From NCBI GenBank assembly GCA_023333565.1, contig JAJKFH010003256.1, positions 558,001 through 622,000 of the forward strand: a DNA stretch of 64,000 nucleotides, written 5' to 3'. Below, piece by piece: positions 22,616 through 35,284 of this stretch (its first letter is position 1; the number at the start of each line of letters is the position of its first letter). This DNA is from Puffinus mauretanicus (Eukaryota > Chordata > Aves > Procellariiformes > Procellariidae). The position numbers and the translations under genes are program-made. The notes beneath the pieces were generated by a model, which saw only the letters and a list, made by a program, of their open reading frames with translations, was not told where the DNA came from and searched no databases.

Positions 22616-23809
22616 TAGTGCTGCCGGGCCGGACTCTACCCGCTGCCCTTGCCCGGCAGCTCCAGGAGCACTCGCGGGCCGGGGAGATGGGAGACGGCGG
22701 TGCTGGGACTGCGGGCGCATCCCGGGCTGTGAGCACGTGGCACCCGTCCCACTCGGAGCGACACCAGGGAGACGCCTTCCTACTGCTTCACTTTCTGGCT
22801 GCTCAACGAACAAATGATCCTCGTGAGCCAAAACCAAAAAATCAGGTCCCTCTCCTTGCTGGCTGTCGGCGGGGCAGGAGCAGGTCCAGCTCGCTCCCTC
22901 GCTGCCGCACCGTCCCCGTGGATGCCAGGGCCATGTGTGCCGGCTGCCTGCAAGAGCAGCAAGGATTTTTGTGGCAGCTTTGGGGCTGGAAAGGGATATT
23001 TGCAGCCTGGAAGTTGCTCCCAGACTCTGAAGCATTCAGGTCAAGCAAGGCTCCTCTCCCGGTGCCGGCTGGCAGGGAGAAGGACGGCAGTGGCACCGGC
23101 TGGCCATCCTGGCGAGCTGCTCCCGCGCCCGGCCGCCAGCACTGCCCTGCTGACGGGCTGCGAGGGTGCCACACGCTCGCCATGGGGAAGAGGCACCGAG
23201 GAAGCCGGGAGCTCGCCGGCAGCTCGCCCGCTCGGCTCTGCGGCAGGTTTGCAGGCGGTGCTGCGCGGCTGTGGCACCGTGGCACGGCCGGTCGCGGGGA
23301 CGAAGCAGCCCCAGCCCCATCGCCCGGCACGTCTGAGCCCTCTCCTCCAGCGCTGCCGCGTGCAGCCTATGGTCCCTTCCAGCCAATTTCACCAAACCCA
23401 CAGGGAAATCCCCAATTCCTTCCTCCAAGAGGAGCCTGTTTAATCAACCTCCTGTTATCCAATTCGGCCGTGAGCCGAAACCCAGGCTCGCTTTTCCTGC
23501 TCCGCTTTCAGCTTTCAGCCTTTCTGCTCGTGGAGGCAGCAGCGTGTGTCGTCCCGCCCTGTGAATCTCCCGCGTGTGCAGCCAGGAGGGGACCCGGCCA
23601 AGCCGCCCGCGCGTGCGGACGGAGGAGTTTGGAGGAGCTTCTTGCCCTTTGCAAGGTTATCTGCTCCTGGTGAAGGCTCCTCCATCCCACCTTCTGCCGC
23701 TACTGAAAAGAGCGTGTCAGCTCCCCCCGGGCCCCCATCCCGGACCACACATCCATCTGGGCTCAGCATCGTGTGTCTTCTCCAGCACAGCCAGGCTGAT
23801 CCTAAATCC
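22616..23809. other. GC-rich non-coding spacer
   Basis: No gene recognised. A 353-codon + frame overlaps - strand frames over the same bases and has no domain. Confidence 0.55.
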
Positions 23810-24420
23810 ATAACCCACACTTGAATAGCTCATCCATTTAATGGCAGATAGCTGCCAGCAGGCAAATCTGTCCTCTCAGCAGCAGCAAAACCAGAGCTAA
23901 GCAGTTGCCTTTTTTTTTTTTTTCCCCTTTTTAAATCAATTGTGAGGCCACATGGTCCATCGGAGTGATCTGGAGACCAGGAGCCATCTCCAAGACAGAG
24001 CTGGCTGGCTTGGCTGCGTATCACAGCTCTCCTGCCACAAGGTGACATTTCCCCCTCCATCCTCCCTACTCCAGGGAGCCGGGAGGATTAATAGTTCAAC
24101 AGGGCTTTGGAAATATGTGTGCCGAGAGTTATGAGCCTGCTTCATAATAGGAGTTCCCTCCCCTGCTACAGAGATTAATCACCGGTGCAAATGCAAACAC
24201 CATTTGGGCTCAACCGTCCCAAAACGCAGCGCAGCTGGAGAGGAGAGGACGCGTTGCCGGCTCGCGCTGTGCCGCTCGCGCCCGCTGATGGGGCTTTGCG
24301 ACGCGTAATGTTGTCGGAGCCTTTTGTCTGCGTCTTTACCTTGAGTATTATGGAAAAATAAATTTGTTGTGGAAAGTATCAGTTCAAAGCTACCGAGCGC
24401 TGCATGCAAACAAGGCGCGA
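23810..24420. promoter_or_regulatory. Mixed block with three AT-rich patches
   Basis: Patches lie at 23,820-23,950 (includes a 14-base T run at 23,910-23,923 and AAATCAATTG), 24,085-24,185 (GGATTAATAG, GAGATTAATCACC) and 24,300-24,375 (GAGTATTATGG, AAATAAATTTG). Between them the DNA is balanced or GC-rich. Weak enhancer-like texture. Confidence 0.3.
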
Positions 24421-24929
24421 GCCCTGGAGCCTGCCCGCACCTCCTGTTGTCGGGAGGAATCACTGGGCAGCCCTGAAGAAAGCTCTGCTCCAGCCCTCCG
24501 CACCGGAGACCGGAGAAACTCAGCACATATGGGCACAGGCTGGTTAACAGCTGGTTTATCCTTAAACACCTTAATAAATGCAGCGAGAGCCCAAGACCGA
24601 CTCCAGAGGAGCCGTCCCCCTCCCACCCCGGGGGACGAACGCTGCTCCCGGCCGCACGCTGCTCTGGGCGCCTGCCTGGCTGCTCCCCTGCCCGACGGGG
24701 AGCTACGGCCGAAAAACAGAGCAACCCAGCCCTGCTCACCTGCTAACGACCCGACTGTGCCCCAGTCACGCCCCTGGCTGCTCTGCCCCAGACAGCGCAG
24801 AACTGGGTGCCTGTGCCCCGGCACCAGCGGGCAGAGCTCTCACCCGACGCTGCGCCCGCCCAAGGACGGATGGAGATCGCCTTCCCCAGGAAGGCAAGGA
24901 CCAGCCCCGCAACGCACTGTCTCGGCTGC
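24421..24929. other. GC-rich spacer
   Basis: Nothing recognised. Confidence 0.5.
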
Positions 24930-25250
24930 TCTGCAATTAGTTCCTTGTGTCCCTCTAATATAAATAATGGCCAGATGATTTTTAACACAGTTTTACCCAA
25001 CCCCAACCGGAGCAGTTTCCCAGGTTGCTGGAATCCTTTACAACCCCCCGAAGGATCAGCAAATGATTTTTCACTCTTTCCTTTCAATTCGAGAGAAGGA
25101 GAGGGATCTCGGCTCAACAGTAATTAGAGTGAACTGCAGCTTCTAAGCAGTCAAAGCTCATGTTACCACTGAGACACAAGAATGAGCTAATCAGACACCG
25201 GGGTCAGATAACCAAAAAAATAAATCCTTAAGGAGATGATAACGGCTCGT
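24930..25250. promoter_or_regulatory. AT-rich island, candidate enhancer
   Basis: GCAATTAG, CTCTAATATAAATAATGG, ACAGTAATTAGAG and GAGCTAATCAGAC are spread over about 260 bp, and AGATAACC and GATGATAACG (GATA cores) lie at the right end. It is non-coding with GC-rich flanks. Confidence 0.4.
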
Positions 25251-25734
25251 ATCTGCCCCGAGCTGAGCTGCCCGCAGCCGCTGGGCCTGGGGAGGTGCGG
25301 GAGGGGCGCGATGGAGAGCGCACGGCAGCGTGGGCACCCGCACGGGGACCCAGACATGGCGGCAGGAACCTGCCCTCACCCTCTCCGCACAGTGCTCGGC
25401 CTTCCTCCCCAGGAGGAGGAGGAGAAGGACTCCCGCACCTCCCCGCCGGTGCTGGCAAAGGGCAGCGCCCGCCCTGCCACCTCCCTGGCCGAGGGCCCGG
25501 GTCTGACGCCAGGTCCCTGAGATGCATGAAAACGGGGGACACCCCGACTCTTCTTCCAGCTGCTCCCCCCCAGTCCCACCCCCGCAGCCCCCACATGGGG
25601 CCAGGGGCCGTGGTGCCGGCAGAGGGGTCCGGCCGCAGCGCCCGTGCTGGAGGGGAAAACGGATTTGCTTTCCCTGGCTGCCTGGCTCTGCCCCCCAGCC
25701 CTCCTGCTGCCCCCTTTGCCCCTCTGCACGTTTA
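25251..25734. other. GC-rich spacer
   Basis: Nothing recognised. Open frames overlap on both strands. Confidence 0.5.
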
Positions 25735-25970
25735 GTCTGCTCCTCACCCCAAACCAAGGAGGATGCAAGTTCAGTGGGGCTGGATGCTACAGATTAGATT
25801 GCATCTGTCTGGGTATAAATAATTTACTGCTTGATGGTCAGAGTGAATTTAATTAGTTCTTGTTCTCCTGATAGAATCAGCCCACCGCTGCTAAAGCATT
25901 TCACTCCGAATTAGCCTGAAAAGGACTAACAAGGCAGTGCTAATTTTACACACACGACATCCCCCGCAGT
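25735..25970. promoter_or_regulatory. AT-rich island, candidate enhancer
   Basis: AGATTAGATTGC, GTATAAATAATTTAC, GAATTTAATTAGTTC, GAATTAGCC and GTGCTAATTTTAC follow one another within about 160 bp. At least five homeodomain-type cores and no coding signal. Confidence 0.42.
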
Positions 25971-26949
25971 CTCTGAACGTACAGCTCCACGGAGCACCGT
26001 GCGCCGCCGTCCCCGCGCGGGGCTGGGGAGAGGGACGGCGCGAGGGAGTGAGCCAGGGGCGAAGCCTGGGGAAGGAGGGGAGCAGGGTGGGCAAAGACGG
26101 GCGGGAGGTGGGCACCGGCTTGCAAACACCCCTCCCTTCTTTTGCTCTACCCTTACCTCCAACTCCTGGGGGATCTGGGGATTGGGCAAGGGGACGGGGA
26201 CCTTGTGGCCGGCAGAGCCGATGCTGCTGCCCACCAGGTCCCCTCCTGCCCGGGCAGGGGCTCCCCAACACCCCAGCGCCCACCTCGCCCCCCACTCCAG
26301 TGCCCGGGGTCAAGCCAGGCCACTTGCTGCAGCTTTCCACTGCCTTGGAAAAACACGAACGCACATCAGCACTCCCTGGAGACACGCAGCCGGTCACCGG
26401 GAAGGGAAGGGAGGGGAGAGGAGGGAGGGGAACGGCAGGGCCAGCCGCAGCCATGGCCCCGGGCGCAGGAGACGGGCGCAGGGCCTGCCGGCAGCACCGG
26501 ATCCCAGCAGCCCCCCAGCCCTTGGCTGCACCCCCAGCCCCAACAGACAGCTCTGACCCCCCTGTGCACCAGGGCCCCTCCATGCTCAGCATCCTGTCCG
26601 GGCGCTGGCTGCACATCGGCCTCGGCCAAGACAGAACTGGGCTGTCCCGAAGGGGTGAGGTGCAACCCAAGGAACCGAAGGCAGCAGAAACGCCCCCGCT
26701 CCAAACATGGGCTGCCATCGCTGCAGACCCCCGAGTTGCACCAGGCTGCGTGCAAACACATCAAAAAGTGGGCACGGCCCCCAAAAGCCCGCTGGAGCGA
26801 GGAGAGAGCTGGCAGAGGGACGCAGAGGCAGCGTTAGCCGATGCAGCAGGCAAGCACGCCGGAGCCCTCAGCGCCGGCTGCGCAGGGTGTGCTGGTGGGC
26901 AGCGGGGCAGGGGCAGGGCAGCGCTCCCACGGCCGCCGTCCCTGTAAAG
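25971..26949. other. GC-rich spacer with purine/G-rich run
   Basis: No gene recognised. A homopurine run at about 26,399-26,432 (GGAAGGGAAGGGAGGGGAGA...) fits a quadruplex pattern. Long open frames on both strands are compositional. Confidence 0.5.
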
Positions 26950-27879
26950 CATCGCTGCCCATTTTCCCTCCGCTCTGTAATTAGACCCCAGTTTCTCCTC
27001 TAAGGAGAGAGTCTCATTGACCGCAATGCTTTACTGGTCCTGCCTCCCTCCTCTGACCTACCCTGTCTCCGCCACGATTTATGCTCCACATTAACAGTCT
27101 ACCAGAGCCACTTCCCGCGTCACCGGGGCGAGGTGGCACTGCAGCCGGCTGCGTAACCCCAAATCCCACCAAACAGCCCCGGGTGGCACCTGCCCCAGGC
27201 ACAAACCCCTCTGCAGACAAGAACCTGGGACGTTTCTGCCCAAAAGTGAAATTCTGGGGACGTGGGGCCAGCGGGGAAAGGCTGAGTGAGCCCTTCCAGC
27301 GCAGGGATGCTCCGGGCTGTGCTGGAGGGAACCTGCCCGGGGGGAGCACACCGAGGACTGGGCGCTCCTGCTGATTTCTGCCTGGCGAGGAGGGAGCCAA
27401 GGGCACCTCCACCCCGAAATCACCCCCAGCAGCTCGACAGCCGCCTTCCCTGCCGGGACGGCCACGCTGCTGCAAAGTGAACTAACAAACGGGCTCATTT
27501 TCTCCACTCCGCTCCTCATCGCTGAGCACTGGCTCTAAGCCTCTAATCCAACATGCAGCATCTCACTCAATAAATCACCCCGTGAAGGCGAGGCGGCCAA
27601 CAGCTACCGGCAGCTGCCAGGAGCCTGCGGGAGAACCCACCCGCCAGAGCTCGCGACCTCTCCCTTCGCCCCAACAAACGGCTGCTGGGCCACCGGCACC
27701 GCAGACAGGGACTGCGGCAACGCCGCGTGGCGCAGGCAGGGCCGGGGTACGGAGGCGTCCCCGGGGCACGGCGGCACGGGTGGGGAGCAGCATCCCTCCC
27801 TCCTTGAGCTCGTCCTCTGGGGCCGGCGCAGCCCTCGAGTCGCTCTCCCCCTGCCAGGAGCAGGCCTGTATGATCTCGC
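26950..27879. other. Mixed spacer with two short AT-richer patches
   Basis: AT-richer patches at about 26,965-27,110 (GTAATTAGACC) and 27,475-27,590 (CTCTAATCC, CAATAAATCACC) lie in otherwise GC-rich DNA. No gene recognised. Confidence 0.4.
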
Positions 27880-28260
27880 TCTCTCTCCTATTTACATGTA
27901 AGCTGGGCTGACAACTCCTCTTCATCACAGTGCCAGAGTCTTCCTCGGAGGCCATGCATCTCAAGCAGGACAGCACCATAAATATTGCATAGGAGGTGTT
28001 TCTAATCTAGTTATGGGTTCAGCCTCTCACGCTCTTCCATCAGGGAGCCTTGGATTGAAATTGAAGTGTATTAGTATAATTTTATCAGGTTTTATTAAGC
28101 CTAGGGTCTTACGTTTTGATATATAGTTTTAATTAAGTTTTAAGTCAAAGAATGCAGTCGCTCATATTTTATCTTGCCATGTCACATCAGAGGGAAGCAG
28201 TTAATCAGCACATACAAAAACTTCCCATCGCCAGTGATGAACGTTCATGAACTTTGCCTG
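27880..28260. promoter_or_regulatory. Strong AT-rich island, candidate enhancer
   Basis: From about 27,975 to 28,245 the DNA is strongly AT-rich: AAATATTGCATAGG, GTATTAGTATAATTTTATC, GGTTTTATTAAGCC, TTTTAATTAAG and CAGTTAATCAGC. There is no open frame of note and no repeat family recognised. Confidence 0.43.
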
Positions 28261-30149
28261 CAGAAAGCATCTTCGCTCCACCGCTCACAGCGGGAGCCCA
28301 CCGACCTCTCTGCCCAGCTCCAGCTCCCCCTCTCCCCGTGCCTGCACTCTCCTACCCTCCAACGCCAGCGCTCCTGCAGGAACGCACGCAGGCAGGGAGG
28401 GAAAAGCCTCCGGACAAAGAGGGGAAGAGGCAACGCGGCCCCGAGGCAGCTGGCACCGGGGGCTGCTCCCGGCCGGGCTCAGCAGCAGCAGCTGCCGCTG
28501 CCAGCGGGAGAGCGGGCACTGAACCAAGAGCAGGTACTGGCAACGCTGGCGCCTGCCCGCGCTGCCGCCCCGCCGGGTCCTGCGAGGGGATGGAGCCAAG
28601 GGCGATGCTCCGGTTGAGCCCGTTACCCAAAGCCCCCCCACACGCCCTTCCCCACCGAGAGCAGATGGGCAAACCCAGCGTGCAGGGCTGTGCGCGGCCG
28701 CCCACCGCGCTCACCCGACAGCCAGCCCGTGCACCACAGCGGCGAGGAGAGGGGAGGGGGCTGGGGGCAGCGATGGCCAGGAGTGGCTCTGGGGCCGGGT
28801 GCTCATCTCTCAGCCAAACCCCTCCCGACCTGCAGCACCCCCAGGGCTCCGACCCGGGGACCCCGACCCACGGCGCAGCCGTGGACCGAAGGGCCCCGTC
28901 TCAAACCACGCGCCATTTTGTGCTTGATTTGCTGCTGACTGCAGACTCCTGCCGCAGGCAGGCTGCCTCCTCGGTGCGCGCACCCCGGCCAGCCCTTCCT
29001 GGGAAATCAGAAACCAGGAATTTCCCAGCCAGCAGAGCAGCACCGTGCCAGCCGTCCGCAGCGAGCACAGAGCTGGACCCGTTCCTTCCACGAGCCCCTT
29101 CCCAGCAGCAGCCCTCTCCGGTTTTATGGCTGGGCCCTCCCCAGGCATCCGTACATCAGCCTGGGGAGACTTCAGCCACGCGCCCGTCCCAGCTCCGGGC
29201 TGGCTGCCAGCACCAGGACGAACGGTCACCGCTCCCTCAGGACGAACACGGGGCTCCGGCTGAGCCATGCGCTGGAGCCAGGGCCAAACCTGGATCGTTC
29301 CCTCCAACATGGGAAAAGGGAACCCCAGCGCTCAGCCGTGGGGACTGCCCCGAGCCCACAGCAGGCACCCAGCGGGTGCAACAGCCCCCCGCGGACGGTA
29401 CAACCGCCGGCAGCTGCCAGCCCCAGCACGACGGTGCTGCTTGGGCCACTCGCTCCCAGGAGCATCGCCAGCCGGGTGCACTTCTCTCCTCTAAAAAGAG
29501 CAGTTTGGGGACACAAGGTCTGTGCGTATATGCCAGTAAGGGCAGCAGATGGCATCGCAGCTCGCACCGCTGCTGCCCTCGCCCTCCATGGCTCCCCGGC
29601 CCGGGGAGGGCTGCTTCTCCCCGAGGACCCGAGGCTACAGTGGCAGCAGATCGCTCACGAGTCCTTGGGAAAGGCTGATTCATCCCGGCTGGAAGGAGCT
29701 GCAGACGCAAGGCAGAGCAGAGGCTTCCCACCCACCTCTCCGCCCGGGCACCGCGACGCGCCCAGCAGCAAGCACGCCCTCCCCACGCGCAGCTGGGGCG
29801 ACGCAGCCCCGGGCGCTCGCTCTGCGTCAGCCCCTGCACACCTTCCCCCGGGTGGGAGCCACCGCAGCCCTCCGCTGGCAGCCCTGGACGCACACCCGGC
29901 CAAGCTCGGGTCTCCGGAGATGCGACCCAGAACATCCCCGCATCCGTCGGCAGCGCCAGCCCGGGCAGCAGAGCTGCAGGGGGTGGGAGCTTTGGGGGGA
30001 CAGATACCCCCCATACATGTGCCAAGCTTCCCCTTAGCTGGGGGGCTGAGATCTCAGAGGATTTCTGAGGACAGAGACAGCGGCAGTCCAGAAACATTTC
30101 AGGTCCTCCGCGCGAGAAGCGGAGGAACCGAGTGCAGATCTGTCTCTCC
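28261..30149. other. Long GC-rich non-coding spacer
   Basis: No gene recognised. A 474-codon + frame (28,254-29,678) is the longest in the window, yet - strand frames of 120-300 codons cover the same bases, and the product is Pro/Ala/Arg-rich without domains. I treat it as compositional. Confidence 0.55.
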
Positions 30150-30330
30150 AAGTTGAGGTACTTAAAAATTTATCATCGAACTTGCAGAAATGAACTCAAT
30201 TAAAAACCATTTTAATGGTACTACATTAAAAAAAATAACTCTTATATTTCCCACGTCAAGGTTCCTGTCTGTAAGAGCGGCAGAAATCTCCAAGCGTAGC
30301 ATTACAAATGATGGGGTACGCGCTCTGCCA
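30150..30330. promoter_or_regulatory. AT-rich island, candidate enhancer
   Basis: AAAAATTTATCATCG, CTCAATTAAAAACC, CATTTTAATGG and CTACATTAAAAAAAATAAC occur within 100 bp, with GC-rich DNA on both sides. Confidence 0.38.
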
Positions 30331-31249
30331 GTAAAAGCCCGCGCTACCAGCCAGCGCGCTCCGTTTTTGAGGGAAAGACCCATGGAGCGACGCAGCCATG
30401 CAACGCAGCGAGCACGACCCACGGAGCTCCAGCGAGCCTCACATCCTGCACAGTTTTGCTCCCGGTTTGCTCCGGGCGCTCCAGCAGCGGGGCCGGAGGA
30501 AGGACGGAGCTGCTCTGCTCCCGAGTGGCGCTCGATGAGCCACCCGCAACAGCAGCAGCGCGGGGGGAGCCCACCCCGACCCTCCCGAGGGGCTGCAGCG
30601 AAGCGAGGCCCATTAATGCAGTGGGCGAGGGTGTGAGGGTGGGCAGGGGGTGCCCGCCAGCTCCGCTCCATCACAGGATGCCCCAAGAGGTCACGCGAGC
30701 GGGGATGGGTCCTGCCTCTCACACAGACCCCGCAGTTACAGCCGCGTCCCCGCAGCAGCGCATCCCCCGCCGCAGGCACAGGCAGTCTCTATCTATTTTA
30801 GGCTGCCCACAGAGCTCCAGTTTCTACACAGGAGGGATCCAAGGGAACCCCGGCTGCTGTCGCCGCCCGCTGTGGTTTCTGTCGCTGCTCCCCCAACTCG
30901 GCAGCCCCCACCTCTCAGCGTCCCCGTGCCCAGACCTCTAATTATTGCTGCTGCCCTTCCCCGACCTGCAGCCCCCAGCCCGGGCTGGCGCTGGCCAGTG
31001 TCCCTGAGCCCTGCGGGGTCTGCACTGGCCACGAGACCCCCGCGGCACGTCCAGGTGCAGAACGTGGTGGTCCCCGAGGCAGCCCTGGGGAGGGGGTAAG
31101 GCACCGTGGGAGCTCTCAGCCCTCGAGCAGAGCCCACTCCCCCGTGACCTGCTCCAGCATCCCACTGCTTCCCGGGATAACCGCATCTCGTCCCAGGGAA
31201 CAGCTGAGCGGTGCTCACAGCTGGCCCAGCAGCACACAGCTACAACACC
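30331..31249. other. GC-rich spacer with CpG-dense left part
   Basis: CpG is frequent at about 30,340-30,610. There is no splice donor or exon I can support. The rest is GC-rich without features. Confidence 0.45.
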
Positions 31250-31530
31250 ATCAGCAACCGCACCGACTTCTTTCCAAAGAGGAGGGAGGGAATCCCAGGA
31301 GGAGCAGGAGCGGTTCTGCTCATCAGCTGCAAGACTGATAGACTTGGGGGGATGGAGAGCATATTTTGCATTTCCTTCCTTCTCCTTTGCAAAGAAATAG
31401 AGATTTGGGGTTGGATTTGAATTTCATCCAGAAGAAAAGAATTTTCTTTGAAAAGCAATTGGATTGCTTAACTCACTCTGTCCCCATATTCCCATCAAAA
31501 CGGGATTTGAGGCAAAGAGAGAGTTTCAAG
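31250..31530. promoter_or_regulatory. Weak AT-richer island
   Basis: Contrast with the flanks is moderate, with long purine-rich stretches (for example near 31,385-31,400 and 31,430-31,450). No strong motif. Low-confidence candidate. Confidence 0.22.
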
Positions 31531-32364
31531 CCAAGCAGCCCCCCTTCTGCTGAATCACCGGGAGCGTGGGTTACCCTGAGGCCGCACCGTCCCAGGCTGG
31601 GGCAGCTGCTCGCCCCTTCGCGCCCCATGGCGCAGGGACCCCCACCGCAGCGGAGCCACCACTCACCGAACAAGGGGGGCTCAGGGCGAACAAGCAGCGG
31701 CCGCGCCGTGGCGCGGGAAGACGGGCCACGTCCCAGAGCGACTGTCTGTGTTCATAACGCCAGCCCGTGGCAGAGCGAGGCAGAAGGTGCGGATGGAGCT
31801 GCATCCAGGCTGGAAAGGACTCCCAGGGAGCCCGGGGTGCAGCCTGCTCAGGGGCTCCTCTCCTCGCAGTGGCTGCAAGCACGTTACCAGCCCTAGGCAT
31901 CAGCTCCCCTTTTTTTAAAAAAAAGGCAAACTTGGGTGCTTTGCTGGGATGGAGGAGCCCTTTCCACTCCAGCACGGTCAGCACTGTTTCCTCGCTGCAG
32001 GTGCCCCGGTCCCGTCCCTCACCTCAGCCCCTTGCCTGACAGGCAGGAGCATCCTGCCTGCACCCTGCTGCCTGCGCCTGGGCAGCGGGAAGGCCGCTTC
32101 AGCCGGTGCTCAGCTCCAAGGCACCGCACCAGCAAAGGCTTCCCGCGCACACGGGCTGCAGGCGTCGCTCCCGCCTCCCGCGCTCACTGGGGACGCCGCT
32201 GCCCCGCTGCACCCCGCTCCCCGCGGTGCACCCAAGCCCTGTGCCTGCTGCAGCAGCGCGCTGTGCAGCATGTCAGCCGCCCGCCCTGCACCCCTCTGCC
32301 CACACCAGTGCCAGGCGGGCGCAGCGGTGCTGCCGGGAGGGCTGCGGGCGCCTGTGCCGAGGCT
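31531..32364. other. GC-rich spacer
   Basis: Nothing recognised apart from a T/A homopolymer junction near 31,910-31,925. Confidence 0.5.
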
Positions 32365-32680
32365 GCAGATGAATTTTAACGGGGCAGCAAGAGAGCAGAG
32401 GAGAGCGAGCTGGAGAGCGAGCGCACTGCGTGTCATTTCAATGCGTGTATTTATATCCTTCACCGACGCAGCATCCCTTTGTAAAGCCACGGAGCGTGTA
32501 TAGTCAGGGCTGTCAGTTCAGCGGCATGTTACAAGTGTTTGATATGGAGATTTTGGCAGTGGGAATGGATGTACCTCGCTGAGAGGTTTATGTAAAATGA
32601 CAGCTTCTGGAAAATGAAGCACTCGGATATAAAAAAAAAAATAAGTACAAACAAAAGGGAAGAGAGGCCTTCCGCTCGGC
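32365..32680. promoter_or_regulatory. AT-richer island, candidate enhancer
   Basis: GATGAATTTTAACGG, CAATGCGTGTATTTATATCC, GTTACAAGTGTTTGATATGG and GGATATAAAAAAAAAAATAAG give a mixed AT-rich element of about 300 bp with some CpG. No coding signal. Confidence 0.35.
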
Positions 32681-33469
32681 GAGTCCAAAGCGGATTTCTC
32701 CTCCCTGCCGGCCCGCAAACATCATCTCCCCACCGCAGCCAGAGGCGGCACGCAGGCAGCGTGCAGGCAGCGTGCAGGCAGCGCACCAGCTGCACCAGCC
32801 CCACCAGCTCAGCTCGGCTGGTTCAGGCTTCACACCCGCACTCCCCCGCCTCAGACCGCTGCCCCATTTCCATTTCATCACTCCTCCTCTCCCCCTTGTT
32901 TACGGGGCTGAGCCTTTTATCGCTGGCTGCGCGTGGGCGTGCGCAGGCGGGCGGGAGGAGGACGCCTGGAGAGCGCTGCTGTCAGCAGGCCCAGGGAGAT
33001 GCTCTGCAACTCCTGCCACCGCAGGGCTTGAGGGGGGGATGCTGCGCAAACAGAGCGAGGCAGCGGCCGGTCCCCCCCGCCGCAGTGCCGTGCGGGGGAC
33101 GGACGCTGAGCTCTGGTCGAAGAGCAACTCCAACACCCATCCGGGAGTCCCCGCCGGCGGACACGGTCCAGACCCGGGTTTCCCGGGGAGCAGGGGGGTT
33201 TGCTCCCCCATCGACTCCCGCCAGCCCAGGTGCCCGCCGCCCACCTCGCCTCGACCGGCTCCAGCGCCTGCCGGGTGGGCCCGGCCAGGAAGGAAAGCGG
33301 CGGCGGCACCCAGCTCTGCCGCGAGGCCGGGGCCCGGCTCGCACCTCCAAAGCCGCGTTTGCCCCAGTGCGCTCTGCCGCAGCCGGCTCGCTCCTCCGGC
33401 TTTACACCCTCCTCCACCACCTCCGGCCCGGCAGGGATGCGTGCCCATGGCCGGGGTGGAAGCAATTCC
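32681..33469. other. CpG-dense stretch
   Basis: CpG density is high from about 32,930 to 33,450, second only to the main island near 46.7 kb. An 11-bp unit (GCAGGCAGCGT) repeats three times at 32,752-32,784. I see no splice donor that would make it a promoter, so its role is open. Overlapping frames on both strands are compositional. Confidence 0.4.
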
Positions 33470-33750
33470 TGCTGCAGCTATAATGATCCATAAAGAAGCT
33501 GACTTGTTTCTTACCTCTCCGAAATGAAGGATGGTGATTACCCTGCATCCCAGGCCACAAAGCTTAATCCAAATTGATGGCCTCCCAGAGATTGCTTCTC
33601 TTGCCTATCACCCAATCTAATACCCGACTCTCCCCTGCCCACGTCTACTCAGTAGCAAAACGTCAGAGTAACTCACGCAGGCTCTGGACGGAAAGGCCAT
33701 TTATCCTGAAGTGAAAGGCTCCTAGACGAGACATTAAATTAACGGCGCGT
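33470..33750. promoter_or_regulatory. AT-richer island, candidate enhancer
   Basis: GCTATAATGATCC, GGTGATTACCC, GCTTAATCC (an OTX/bicoid-type TAATCC), CCAATCTAATACC and CATTAAATTAACGG are spread over 250 bp. Non-coding, with GC-rich DNA on the left. Confidence 0.38.
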
Positions 33751-35284
33751 TAGGGAGAGGTGGCAGCCCCAGCCTTGCCTTCCTACGGGCCCCAGGCAGC
33801 AGGGCAGGGGTCTGCTCAGACCCCTTCGGGAAGAAACCCCTCTGCAACCCCCTGCCCGCTCCTCTGATCTGCTGCAAAGACCCTGAGGATGGGAGAGGAC
33901 CAGGATACCCCCAAAGCCCGCCTGCCCAAACGCCACCATACACCCCAAATTCTAAGTCACATCTCAGGATAAATGCAACTCCAGACGCACACGAGACTGT
34001 CACCACTTTGCACAAGGGCTAAAGCAGCAGGAAACAGCAGTCCCCAAGTTCTGACCTGGGTCACGATCTGAAGCATCCCCCCTAACCCTGCAGCTCCCCC
34101 AGAGCGGAGCAAGCTCAGGAGCAAAAGAGCATCTACGGGCTTCAAAGGCTGCAGCCAAAGTGTCCTCCCTAACCACCCCTCAGAGCGGATCGCTGCAGGG
34201 AAGAGCAAAGCACACGCTCTGCAGAGATCCGGGTTATGGCCACAGCCGTGCACCTACGCACCAAGCCAAGCAGCGTCCATGAGGAGCTTTCATTTCTAAC
34301 AGCCATGCCAGAGCCCTCAAAACTCAGTGCCCCGCTACCCCGCTCCTCCTGGAGCAGGACAAACCGTCCGGCTGCACCAGCCACGCAGCAGGATGCGGCC
34401 ACATGGGATGCCAGCGTGGGTCTGGAGAGCAGCAGCGCTGTGTCCACGCACACCTCAGGCTCCAAACCCTGTCTGCCTGCTCAGGTGGCAGCACAGCAGC
34501 GACACAGCACCCCGGGGCGCGGTCCCTGCCCCACGCTCCCCCCACGCAGCACCGATACGACCCAGCTCCACCAGCGCCCACCTCCCACCCTGACCAAGAA
34601 CGTCTCCCGGGTGCGGAGCCATCTGCCCTCGAGCAGGAGCCCAGGGCCCCCCCCGCTGGGGCCGTAGCCCCCGCTCCCTTCCCCGGGCCGGGGTGCGGTG
34701 GCACCGACACACAGAGGGAGCAGCGCTGCAAGGCAGGCGCTGGGCTGGGCTGGTCAGCTGCAAATATCCAGGAGCAGAAGTGACAACGAAGGCTACAGCT
34801 GAACTGTGCACCACGTATCACGGGAACAGCACCGTCACCCAACGTCATTGCCCTGTATTTCCCCCCACACCTTAGTGAGACCTGGGAGAAAGCGCTCCCT
34901 GATGTCCCATCCGTTGGCAGGCTCTGCTGGCACTCGTGCGTTTGTCCCTCCAGCTCCTCGGCTACCCGAGCAGCGGGGCTCGCCCGTGAGCCGGCAGGCG
35001 AGGCCGTGGGGGAGCCTTGGCCACAAGCACCTGGACACAAACCCACGGGAGGTGGCAGCTCTTCCCCTGGCAGCACCAGGCTCAGGCCATCGGGCTCCAA
35101 CAGCTCTAAGCATCCTCGTTACCGAGAGCCCTGCCGCTGACCCCGGGCATCGCTGAGCAGGAGCCCAGGCCTCCCCAGCCGCCAGCAGCTCCCTCCCCTC
35201 GGCCAGCCGGCGTTGGGCAGCTCTCCCTCGTGCCGGCCAGGCAGTGTGGGCTCCCACGGCCCCGACCCCAGGCAGGCGAGCTGA
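33751..35284. other. GC-rich non-coding spacer
   Basis: No gene recognised. Composition at 33,920-34,240 is intermediate. Open frames up to 258 codons overlap on both strands. Confidence 0.5.

Noticed and set aside
28254..29678. 474-codon open frame on the + strand, the longest in the window
   Set aside because: The product is Pro/Ala/Arg/Ser-rich with no domain, and - strand frames of 120-300 codons cover the same bases. This is what GC-rich DNA gives by chance. No splice or start context supports it.
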